Below are positions 55,582 through 62,929 of a stretch of DNA of 64,000 nt, piece after piece; the first letter of the stretch is position 1; each line of letters starts with the position of its first letter. Origin of the DNA: Enterococcus ureasiticus (GTDB lineage: Bacteria; Bacillota; Bacilli; Lactobacillales; Enterococcaceae); assembly GCF_001730285.1 (NCBI RefSeq), contig NZ_MIJZ01000001.1, positions 434,001 to 498,000 on the forward strand. Reading direction: 5' to 3'. The notes below the pieces were generated by a model that was given only the letters and a program-made list of their open reading frames with translations, was not told the DNA's origin and did not search any database. A program made the position numbers and the translations under genes.

Positions 55582-57876
55582 CTATAGAATTTTTCGTTTC
55601 AATAAAACAAGAACACTCGTACTAATTGCCATTGCCCCAAATAAAATTGTAAGTTTAGATTGTTGTTCACCTGTTTTAGGCAATTCTTTTTTAGCCTCTG
55701 TTTTAGAAAGCTCTTTGGGATTCGACGTTTCTAAAATCACTTTTTCCTTAGGTAAAATTTCTATTGGAAAAGTAACTTTATTTTTTTCTTCATCCAATAC
55801 TACTGCAGTCAATTTCTTTTTCCCTTTGAGTTTCAATGAAGTCACATTGATTTTAATACGACCTTCTGAATCAGCCTGTCCAGCTAAATCAGCTTCTGGA
55901 AGTTCTGCTGTTCTTGTATTTGATTGAAGAAAGTCTCCAACATAAAGTAAAATTGTCGCATTTTGCAGCGTAACACCTCTCAAGAGTTCGTCGTCTTCAT
56001 ATAAAGGATCAAAAATTGTCGCTTTTTTGATTTTGTCTTCATCCTCTTTTGAATCTGGCACCCCAGGTACTTCGGGATCTACAGGGGTTGTCGAATCGAC
56101 TAATTTTTTACGATCTTCAATTGACGCTTCGATCAGCTGCCCAGCAGCTTCTTTACTTTCAATATACCCAATAAATGTCTCTGTATCCGGCTTAATCGCA
56201 TTCACTAAATTAGCACCAGTAAATCCAGAGAAACCATCGCCTCCACCAAATAAAAAGTCATTGATCACAACTAGGTATGTTTGATCTGCCTGAATCGGAG
56301 TACCGTCTTTTTTATGCATATCTTGGACTTTGAATGGTTGATTTGGATCTTCAGTTGGCACATACGTATAGGACAAACCAGAAATTTGCAAGAAATAACG
56401 TCCTTCTTCATCGTATTGCTCATTCAGGACTTGTTCAACTTGTGCACCGGTCATTTCGACTACTTGCATGATATTTCCAAACGGTTGCACTGCCTGAGCC
56501 GCTCCCCATGTAATATCCCGATTTTCTCCAACTGCTAAATCAGCACGAATCCCGCCATTGTTGGTCATAGCAAAATCAGCATCGATTCCCTGTGCCTTAG
56601 CCATCGCAACTTGACCATCAGTAATCAAATTACCTAGTGGGGATTCTTTTGACTCATTAATTTCCCGAGTGATTGCACCGTTTTCTTTAGCTGTTCCAAT
56701 TTTCTTATTCGTTACCTGAGCTACTCGCTTTTCAGCATCTTTTACAGTTGCTTCAACTTTTTCGTCAATCTTAGGCGCGTCTTTTGCGGCTGGATCGACT
56801 GGTAAAACTTTTGCTTTAGGAGTATCGACAAAATCTTTGGTCTTAGGATCTAGTGTCCCTTGCAAATCAATATAGCCTTTGCCTTGAGCCGTAGACTGAA
56901 CAACTCTTGTTTTGTTGACTACACCGTTTGTATATTGATGGTTATGAGCTGCAAAAAATGCATCTACGCTATGTTCAGGATAGATTTTAGCAACTTCATT
57001 CATAATATCAGCGGCCTCACCATTTACTTTATCAGCTTTACTAGTAGCCGGAATATGGGCTAACACGACAATTGCATTCACACCTTGATTTTTTAGTTGA
57101 CTAGAATAGTAAGCGATTGTTTCAGCCTCATCTAAAAAATCATACGCTTCATAATGTTCTTTTAAAACTAAATTAGGAATTTCTGTTGTAACAACGCCGA
57201 TAAAACCAACTTTTACTTTATTATTTACTGTTCCCACTTCTTTGATTGTGTAAGGTTTCCAACCAAAAGGAATTTCTTCCGTTCCTTTTTTAACGACATT
57301 ACCGATTACGATCTCAGTTTTTGATGCTTCTCGTGGATAAGTCATTAAAATACCATACGGATCCTCTTTGGGCTGTTCACCGATCATGATTCGATTGAAC
57401 TCTTGAAGTCCTTCATCAAATTCATGATTCCCTATAGTACCTACAGAAAAATCCATTTGATTCAGTATTTTAATCGTTGGCTCATCTTGAAGCAGACCTG
57501 AACTTGCAGGGCTTGCTCCTACCATATCTCCAGCGTGTACACGTAACGTTTGTGCGCCATTATTAGCGGTTTTAAATTGTTCTTGCGCACGATTCAAATA
57601 ACCCGCTAACAACGAAGCCGTCCCTGCATCTGCAACTTTAGTACCTTCATCATCAAAAAAAGATCCTGTCGTGTTCAAGGCTCCATGAAAATCATTGATT
57701 CCTAAAATCTGAAAAGGAATTTTCTCTTCTTGTGATCGTTGTTCCACCGACTGCTTATTATTATCTGTTCCGTTAATCGTTTGTGCATCAGTAGCTATAC
57801 TAGTCCCCACTACGCTACTGCTGATTCCCCCAATAGTAAATAAAATAGTCAACAAAGAGCTTTGCCACTTTTTCAT
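55582..57876 (-). CDS. LPXTG-anchored 5'-nucleotidase / 2',3'-cyclic phosphodiesterase
   Basis: 764 residues, surface enzyme that releases nucleosides from external nucleotides. Signal peptide (about 1-29), metallophosphatase domain (about 53-340; GINDFHGAL, HAGDMVGASPASS, GNHEFDEGL, AHNHQYTNGV), 5'-nucleotidase C domain (about 400-580; NNGGIRADLAVG, GGGDGFSGF), a C-terminal Ig-like/charged region, and the sortase signal LPKTG (732-736) followed by a helix and KRKIL. GAGGAGTTATCAAA precedes the ATG. With the purine permeases it would feed salvage; relatives in pathogens lower immune signalling by making adenosine. Confidence 0.92.
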   Translation of the reverse strand: MKKWQSSLLTILFTIGGISSSVVGTSIATDAQTINGTDNNKQSVEQRSQEEKIPFQILGINDFHGALNTTGSFFDDEGTKVADAGTASLLAGYLNRAQEQFKTANNGAQTLRVHAGDMVGASPASSGLLQDEPTIKILNQMDFSVGTIGNHEFDEGLQEFNRIMIGEQPKEDPYGILMTYPREASKTEIVIGNVVKKGTEEIPFGWKPYTIKEVGTVNNKVKVGFIGVVTTEIPNLVLKEHYEAYDFLDEAETIAYYSSQLKNQGVNAIVVLAHIPATSKADKVNGEAADIMNEVAKIYPEHSVDAFFAAHNHQYTNGVVNKTRVVQSTAQGKGYIDLQGTLDPKTKDFVDTPKAKVLPVDPAAKDAPKIDEKVEATVKDAEKRVAQVTNKKIGTAKENGAITREINESKESPLGNLITDGQVAMAKAQGIDADFAMTNNGGIRADLAVGENRDITWGAAQAVQPFGNIMQVVEMTGAQVEQVLNEQYDEEGRYFLQISGLSYTYVPTEDPNQPFKVQDMHKKDGTPIQADQTYLVVINDFLFGGGDGFSGFTGANLVNAIKPDTETFIGYIESKEAAGQLIEASIEDRKKLVDSTTPVDPEVPGVPDSKEDEDKIKKATIFDPLYEDDELLRGVTLQNATILLYVGDFLQSNTRTAELPEADLAGQADSEGRIKINVTSLKLKGKKKLTAVVLDEEKNKVTFPIEILPKEKVILETSNPKELSKTEAKKELPKTGEQQSKLTILFGAMAISTSVLVLLKRKIL

Positions 57877-57919
57877 TTTGATAACTCCTCTTCAATTATT
57901 TCCAAAAACACTTAGTTAA

Positions 57920-57948
57920 AGAGTAACAATTTCCTCACACACTGTCAA
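57920..57948 (-). promoter_or_regulatory. Promoter of the 5'-nucleotidase gene
   Basis: On the minus strand TTGACA, 17 bases, TACTCT. The -35 overlaps the last codons of the DUF1361 gene. Confidence 0.7.
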
Positions 57949-58616
57949 TACAGCTTTTCATCTTTATCAATCAATTCTAATCCTGTCAAGCCAACGATAG
58001 TTGCTAGTAAGATAAGCTGCATTACTGTAAACATAACGACAAATAACCCTTTATCCACTGACCACGTCAAAAAAATAGTCTGAAGCGTCTGAATAGGCCT
58101 AGTAAATAAGTGGACACTATGTAAACGATCGAAGCGCCCGACAAAAATAGCTAAACTTGATAATAAATTAACAATCAAAACAAAGAAAATTCCTTGCCAT
58201 TTCTTATTCAAAATATTTCTTCGAAACGCTTCATTAAGTGTCGTCAATACAGTTGCCATTCCTAAAAAGCCATACACACAAATTCCGATTGTCAACAAGC
58301 AAAAAGAAACCCAAGCAGACAACGACTGACCAAATATTTGATTCATTCCTTGATAAATAGATAAACGTTCTAAATGGAAAAAATCTGTGAACAAATAAGG
58401 TGCATTTGGATAAAATAATAACCACATCATTCCTAATAAAAGAAACACTTTATTGCTCACTTTCTTAAAATGAAAACTTATTTCAAGCGGAATATAGCCT
58501 AACAAGACATTCAACGCCATAAAATGATACATTTTAGCAAAAAATAGCATATATAAACAATAGACGACCGTTGCTATTCGAATTGACCAACGATACATTT
58601 GAATCAAACTTTTCAC
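57945..58616 (-). CDS. DUF1361 multi-pass membrane protein
   Basis: 223 residues with six to seven membrane helices. The family hallmark is the loop LLFYPNAPYLFTDFFHLERLS (about 66-86) and GRFDRLHSVHLFTRP (about 160-174), as in DUF1361 proteins of Lactobacillales. Function unknown. The start is uncertain: GTG at 58616 lies close behind AAAGGGCG, while a TTG three codons on has GGTGA at better spacing. Confidence 0.82.
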   Translation of the reverse strand: MKSLIQMYRWSIRIATVVYCLYMLFFAKMYHFMALNVLLGYIPLEISFHFKKVSNKVFLLLGMMWLLFYPNAPYLFTDFFHLERLSIYQGMNQIFGQSLSAWVSFCLLTIGICVYGFLGMATVLTTLNEAFRRNILNKKWQGIFFVLIVNLLSSLAIFVGRFDRLHSVHLFTRPIQTLQTIFLTWSVDKGLFVVMFTVMQLILLATIVGLTGLELIDKDEKLY

Positions 58617-58674
58617 CGCCCTTTTCCATCTAGTGTATCATAAAGAAAATTTTTTCTAAAATTTTCTTGAAAAC

Positions 58675-58702
58675 TTGTTATTCTGTTTTTTTGTGCTAGA
58701 CT
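58675..58702 (+). promoter_or_regulatory. Promoter of the HAD phosphatase gene
   Basis: TTGTTA, 16 bases, TAGACT. Confidence 0.55.
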
Positions 58703-58734
58703 AAGCTTAAGAAAAATTTCCGGGAGGAACGATT

Positions 58735-59547
58735 TTGAAAAAATTAATTGCAATCGATTTAGATGGTACAACTTTAAATGCACACTCATTGATCAGTGAA
58801 ACAACGGAACAAGCATTAAAAAAAGCGATGAAGCATGGTCACTATGTCAGCATCGTCACTGGTCGTCCATACCGAATGAGTGGTCAGTTTTATCGCCAAT
58901 TAGGCTTAGCTACTCCAATGGTCAACTTCAATGGTGCACTTGTTCATATGCCTGAAAAGCAATGGGCGGATGAACAAGAAACGGGAATAAAACGAGACTT
59001 GGTTTTCGATATTTTATCTCAAAAGAAAGCCTTAAATCTTGATTTTGTCGCTGCTGAAAATAAAGAGACATTTTACATCGATAGTTTAGATTACTTTGAT
59101 TCAGCATTTTTTGCCTCAGAAGCTACATCAAGCAATCTTTTGACAGCTAAAAATTTGATTACGGATCCAACTTCAATGATGGTTCGGACTTCAAAAGATC
59201 AAGCAGCACTCGTTTCGGACTCTTTAATGAAACAATATGGAGATTATGTAGATGTTAGAACTTGGGGCGGACCTACACCCATTTTAGAAATTGTCTCTAA
59301 AGGGATACAAAAAGCCAAAGGTGTGGAGCAAGTTGCTAAGTACTTAGATGTGAAGCGTTCAGATATTATCGCATTCGGTGATGAACATAATGATGAAGAA
59401 ATGCTAGATTACGTTGGTTGGGGCGTTGCTATGAAAAATGCGACTGACAAAATCAAATCTGTAGCAAATGACGTTACTGAAAAAACCAATGATGAAGATG
59501 GCTTAGCGGATTATTTAGAACGGTATTTAGATTTAAACGATCAATAA
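58735..59547 (+). CDS. Cof-type HAD-IIB family phosphatase
   Basis: 270-residue HAD hydrolase. Motif I KLIAIDLDGTTLN (nucleophile Asp near 7), motif II SIVTGRPY (about 40), motif III lysine in KGIQKAKGVEQV (about 190-201) and motif IV IIAFGDEHNDEEMLDYVGWG (about 213-232), with a C2B cap between, as in YidA/Cof proteins acting on sugar phosphates or cofactors. The start codon is TTG after GGGAGGAACGATT. The substrate is not known. Confidence 0.9.
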   Translation: MKKLIAIDLDGTTLNAHSLISETTEQALKKAMKHGHYVSIVTGRPYRMSGQFYRQLGLATPMVNFNGALVHMPEKQWADEQETGIKRDLVFDILSQKKALNLDFVAAENKETFYIDSLDYFDSAFFASEATSSNLLTAKNLITDPTSMMVRTSKDQAALVSDSLMKQYGDYVDVRTWGGPTPILEIVSKGIQKAKGVEQVAKYLDVKRSDIIAFGDEHNDEEMLDYVGWGVAMKNATDKIKSVANDVTEKTNDEDGLADYLERYLDLNDQ

Positions 59548-59552
59548 ACTTT

Positions 59553-59597
59553 AATGACTGGAACAAAGCATAAGGCTTTCGGTTCCAGTCATTTTTT
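59553..59597 (+). terminator. Terminator of the HAD phosphatase gene
   Basis: AATGACTGGAAC/GTTCCAGTCATT arms followed by TTTTT. Confidence 0.85.
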
Positions 59598-59686
59598 CTA
59601 CTTTGACAGCTCCAAGCCAATACTAAAAAGATGTGGACAAACTTTCACAAGTTATGTACACATCATCTGATATTCAAATCAATAAT

Positions 59687-60181
59687 TTAGTCTATTCTAA
59701 GATGGATTTTTTTCACGATCAGTTTATCTGACAAATGAGATTGGTTGCTCTGTTCCCCAATCACTTCAGCAAAAATATTCGTACGATCCTCTTTTTTCTG
59801 TAAATGATAGTCGATTTTTCCAGTTTCATTCAATTCATTCATCATTTCACTATAGTCATCTGTTTCAATTTTTCTAGTTATAAAACCTAATGATACTAAG
59901 TGATCATCTAAATTTTTAGTAGATATTAGAGAACCAAATGCAATCTTTTGACGTATCTTCTGATTTAATTGTGTTATTTTTACATCTTGACCTTGCTCAA
60001 TCGTTTTTTTCTTGATCAACGATTCATATTGTTCAGCAGTCAACATCACGCCAGCGACTTTATTTCTATTGTAAATATATACACCTGCGTTTGCTTCTTT
60101 TGCTGCTTCAAAGATTGTCATAGGAGACTGTTTCACATCTGTCACTGAAAATGATACGTCTTTTTTTACTTTATTTCTCAT
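59687..60181 (-). CDS. Phd/YefM-antitoxin-like protein with C-terminal extension
   Basis: 164 residues. The first 65 resemble a Phd/YefM DNA-binding domain: SFSVTDVKQSPMTIFEAAKEANAGVYIYNRNKVAGVMLTAEQYESLI, with the usual beta-turn and the VAGVMLTxxQYESL strand-helix. The remaining 100 residues are charged, have no recognised domain, and are not the short toxin-wrapping tail of ordinary antitoxins. No toxin-sized gene lies next to it on either strand; the neighbours are a HAD phosphatase and nagA. GGGGAGTTGACCA precedes the ATG. It could be an orphan antitoxin turned regulator. Confidence 0.72.
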   Translation of the reverse strand: MRNKVKKDVSFSVTDVKQSPMTIFEAAKEANAGVYIYNRNKVAGVMLTAEQYESLIKKKTIEQGQDVKITQLNQKIRQKIAFGSLISTKNLDDHLVSLGFITRKIETDDYSEMMNELNETGKIDYHLQKKEDRTNIFAEVIGEQSNQSHLSDKLIVKKIHLRID

Positions 60182-60284
60182 TGGTCAACTCCCCTTCCAA
60201 ATGATTATATCATACAGATTTTTGGTGTGAAGAGCTTTTTTAAATTGTTCATTTTTATTTACATGAAACCTGATTAGGAAAAAA

Positions 60285-60327
60285 AGAGGATGAAACAAAA
60301 CTTAAAAATCGTTTTGCATCATCCTCT
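60285..60327 (-). terminator. Terminator of nagA
   Basis: Arms AGAGGATGATGCAAAAC and GTTTTGTTTCATCCTCT with one mismatch region, followed by T residues on the minus strand. Confidence 0.85.
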
Positions 60328-60358
60328 ATAACCGAACAGATATTGTTGTCTCGGCCTA

Positions 60359-60379
60359 TTTATTTATTTATTTATTTAT
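60359..60379. repeat. TTTA tetranucleotide run at the nagA stop codon
   Basis: Five copies of TTTA adjoin the nagA stop codon (the minus strand reads GCATAAATAAATAAATAAATAG). Length change would not alter the protein, because the stop comes first. Confidence 0.8.
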
Positions 60380-61524
60380 GCGCGGTAACGTTCTACCCCA
60401 TCTAAATAAGTTGCGTCTAATTCCATATTTGGATTCAATACGATAAAGTCCGCATCACGTCCATTAGCGATCATTCCGCATTTATCATCGATTCTACAAC
60501 TAACTGCTGGCACTAATGTTGCCATCATAATTGCTTGTTCTGGTGTCGCAATTTCCCAGTCAACAACATTTTTGATTGCTTCTTTTAATTTCAAGATACT
60601 GCCAGCTAAGTTTCCAGACTCTAAACGAGCTGTACCATCTTTAACGACAACTGGAAATTCACCCAGATTGTAATTTCCGTCTGGCATTCCACCAGCCATC
60701 ATACAGTCAGTGATTAAAGCTACATGATCATGCCCAGCTTTTTCCATTAAAATATCTGCTGCATTTGGATGAACATGGTGTCCGTCACAAATCAATTCAG
60801 AAAAAACATGTTTCAATGACATTAACGCACCGACCATTCCTGGTTCACGATGATTCAAGCCACGCATGCCATTATATGCATGTACAAAAACACTAGCGCC
60901 AGATTCTACTGCATCCGTTGCTTGTTCTAACGTTGCATCACTATGACCTAAAGCCACAACGACTCCTTCTTCTGTTACAGCTTTAACAAATTCTTTGACG
61001 CCTTTACGTTCTGGAGCCAATGCAATTTTTTTAATCAAGCCGCCAGAAGCTTCTTGCCATTCATTAAATGTTGCTAAATCTGGGTCACTAAAATAACTTG
61101 GATTTTGAGCGCCTTTATGTTCTTCAGTGAAGAAAGGACCTTCAAAATAGATTCCTTGGACTTTTGCACCAGGAACTTCTTGATACACTTCACCAATCGT
61201 TTTAGCTACATCTTTCAAGCGTTCTTTACTTGACGTTAAAGTAGTTGGTAAAAATGACGTAACACCGCAAGATAATAAACCTTCAGACATAACTTTCAAG
61301 CCTTCTGCGTCACTATCCATCACATCATGATTCATATAGCCATGAATATGTGTATCCACCAAACCAGGTGCAATCCATTTTCCTTCTTCTTTGATTACTT
61401 TTGCATCATTCACAGGTACTTCTTTATAAAAGTCTCCAAATAAACCATCTGTGATTTCTAAATAACCAGGTCCTTTTACATCGCTTTTTAAAAAGAACTT
61501 TTCAGCAAAGATAAACGTTCTCAT
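60376..61524 (-). CDS. nagA: N-acetylglucosamine-6-phosphate deacetylase
   Basis: Deacetylates GlcNAc 6-phosphate to glucosamine 6-phosphate, the step after MurQ in wall sugar recycling. 382-residue amidohydrolase: APGLVDTHIHGYMNHDVM (metal site, about 52-69), YFEGPFFTEEHKGAQNP (catalytic Glu near 128), GHSDATLEQA (His near 193), DGHHVHPNAADIL (about 246), and TDCMMAGGMPDG with the catalytic Asp (about 270). The ATG giving MRTFIFAEK is 6 bases after GAAGG; an ATG two codons upstream overlaps that site. Confidence 0.95.
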   Translation of the reverse strand: MRTFIFAEKFFLKSDVKGPGYLEITDGLFGDFYKEVPVNDAKVIKEEGKWIAPGLVDTHIHGYMNHDVMDSDAEGLKVMSEGLLSCGVTSFLPTTLTSSKERLKDVAKTIGEVYQEVPGAKVQGIYFEGPFFTEEHKGAQNPSYFSDPDLATFNEWQEASGGLIKKIALAPERKGVKEFVKAVTEEGVVVALGHSDATLEQATDAVESGASVFVHAYNGMRGLNHREPGMVGALMSLKHVFSELICDGHHVHPNAADILMEKAGHDHVALITDCMMAGGMPDGNYNLGEFPVVVKDGTARLESGNLAGSILKLKEAIKNVVDWEIATPEQAIMMATLVPAVSCRIDDKCGMIANGRDADFIVLNPNMELDATYLDGVERYRA

Positions 61525-61556
61525 CTTCATCCTTCTTTCTTTAATTTTCTACTTTA

Positions 61557-61601
61557 AACGTACTCTTAAAATCAGTTAAAGTCAAGAATGGTGTAGACCT
61601 T
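61557..61601 (-). promoter_or_regulatory. nagA promoter with NagR-type site
   Basis: On the minus strand TTGACT, 17 bases, TACGTT. Directly upstream, 61587-61601, the plus strand reads AATGGTGTAGACCTT, close to the TGGTNTAGACCA type of GntR-family NagR (dre) sites. Confidence 0.55.
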
Positions 61602-61627
61602 TTCTAAAAAAATTTACTTAACTTTCG

Positions 61628-62455
61628 TTAGATTTTAATTGTTTCGATACGACGGATTTGTTCAGATAAAACCTGGTATTCATCAGATTTTTCTTGATCT
61701 CCTTTTACAACTAACAATTGACTTTTTAATTGAAACAATTCACTTAAATAGTAGTAACTATTTTTGTGCCTTGACCAAACGATTCCCTGATCAATATATA
61801 TTTGTGCTTCTTCCAGACGCTTTTGATCCGTTAAAAATTTGGAGTAATTATAAAATATCTTTGTTAATTCTGCTGTCACTCGTTCATTTGGTAATTTATG
61901 AAAATAATGTATGCTTAATTTCAAGTATCTCTCAGCTTCGTTGATTTTCCCAATACTGCTATACGTACTACCGATACAACTGATCACTTGAATTTCAAAA
62001 TCAGACAAATTTACTTTATTCGCTTGATAGGTATACGACAATCCTTTTTTCAAATCAAGTATCGCTTGTTCGTAATCGCTACAAAGATAAAATTTACAAC
62101 TACCTAAATAATAATAATAACGTTGCCAGTCGGTATCTAAATGAAGTCGCTCTTCAATTTGAGTATCTCTCATATACGTCATTATTTTTCCATATTCTTT
62201 ATGTCTAAAATAATCAGCTATTTTTTCAAATATTTGAGTAATCAACCGAACTTCATCGGATTTAAACTGCATAATTTGATCCATCGTCACACCTAAGCGC
62301 TGACAAATTTGCTGCATTACTACTACATTGGGTAATTCTTCATTGTTCTCAATCCTACTTAACACACTTTGTGAACAAATGTCTTCTGACAACATTTTTT
62401 GCGTTAGTTTTCTATTTTTACGAATTTCTTTAATAACAGCTCCAAAAGAATCCAT
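61628..62455 (-). CDS. Rgg-like regulator (XRE HTH plus TPR-like repeats)
   Basis: 275 residues. The HTH (about 5-60) reads FGAVIKEIRKNRKLTQKMLSEDICSQSVLSRIENNEELPN; the rest is helical repeats (about 75-270) with TPR-like pairs such as YYLGSCKFYLCSDYEQAILDLKKGL and GSTYSSIGKINEAERYLKLSIHYF. This is the architecture of Rgg/MutR and the wider RRNPP family, whose C-terminal repeats bind short peptides. No pheromone gene was found beside it. It is divergent from a DUF2187 gene across a palindrome-rich region. GGTTAGGAGTGAAAGC precedes the ATG. Confidence 0.82.
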   Translation of the reverse strand: MDSFGAVIKEIRKNRKLTQKMLSEDICSQSVLSRIENNEELPNVVVMQQICQRLGVTMDQIMQFKSDEVRLITQIFEKIADYFRHKEYGKIMTYMRDTQIEERLHLDTDWQRYYYYLGSCKFYLCSDYEQAILDLKKGLSYTYQANKVNLSDFEIQVISCIGSTYSSIGKINEAERYLKLSIHYFHKLPNERVTAELTKIFYNYSKFLTDQKRLEEAQIYIDQGIVWSRHKNSYYYLSELFQLKSQLLVVKGDQEKSDEYQVLSEQIRRIETIKI

Positions 62456-62530
62456 GCTTTCACTCCTAACCCAATTTCAAAATAATCTATTACTAGTTAA
62501 AAAGTCTTGCTAATCAAAAAAATTCAAAAT

Positions 62531-62573
62531 ATGCGAATTCGCATTATGCATTTATTGTACTTTAATGCATAAT
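62531..62573. promoter_or_regulatory. Two overlapping palindromes between the Rgg-like and DUF2187 genes
   Basis: ATGCGAATTCGCAT (62531-62544) is a perfect 14-bp palindrome. It runs into ATTATGCATT, 11 bases, AATGCATAAT (62543-62573), a perfect 10-bp inverted repeat. A TATACT at about 62574-62579 could be the -10 for the DUF2187 gene, putting the repeats over its promoter. Confidence 0.6.
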
Positions 62574-62650
62574 ATACTGCAAGAACATTACCTAACACTA
62601 AACCGAGACGATTTAAAATAATTTTGCTTTGCAAATAAGGGGTGTTACTC

Positions 62651-62827
62651 ATGACACAGGAGAAACGAATTAGCTTTAGTTGGGACAAAAGTAGTTATAA
62701 TGGCTATGTCGAAAAAGAATATGAAAATGCTTATTTGGTTGTTGTTTCGGACCCAAGTCCGGATATGGAAGAAAAATACACAAATCGTATGGTAATTAGT
62801 AAAAAAGATTGTCAAACTGCAGAGTAA
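62651..62827 (+). CDS. DUF2187-like small protein
   Basis: 58 residues, MTQEKRISFSWDKSSYNGYVEKEYENAYLVVV and a tail ending VISKKDCQTAE. The compact beta pattern with GYVEKEYENAYLV resembles the DUF2187 (KOW/SH3-like) family of Firmicutes, of unknown role. The ATG follows AAGGGGTGTTACTC; a GTG three codons upstream overlaps the site. Its own terminator follows. Confidence 0.75.
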   Translation: MTQEKRISFSWDKSSYNGYVEKEYENAYLVVVSDPSPDMEEKYTNRMVISKKDCQTAE

Positions 62828-62870
62828 CTAAGGTTTTTATAGTCTCTTTGTACAACACATTCTTAAAATG

Positions 62871-62911
62871 AGAGTGACTCAAAACTTTTTCAGTTTTGAG
62901 TCACTCTTTTT
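62871..62911. terminator. Bidirectional terminator
   Basis: AGAGTGACTCAAAACT/AGTTTTGAGTCACTCT 16-bp perfect arms followed by TTTTAG, between the DUF2187 and aminotransferase genes. Confidence 0.9.
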
Positions 62912-62929
62912 AGTTTCAAAATCAAACGG

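Noticed and set aside
59601-60375. Toxin partner for the Phd-like protein
   Set aside because: No toxin-sized open frame with a ribosome site on either strand between the HAD gene and nagA.
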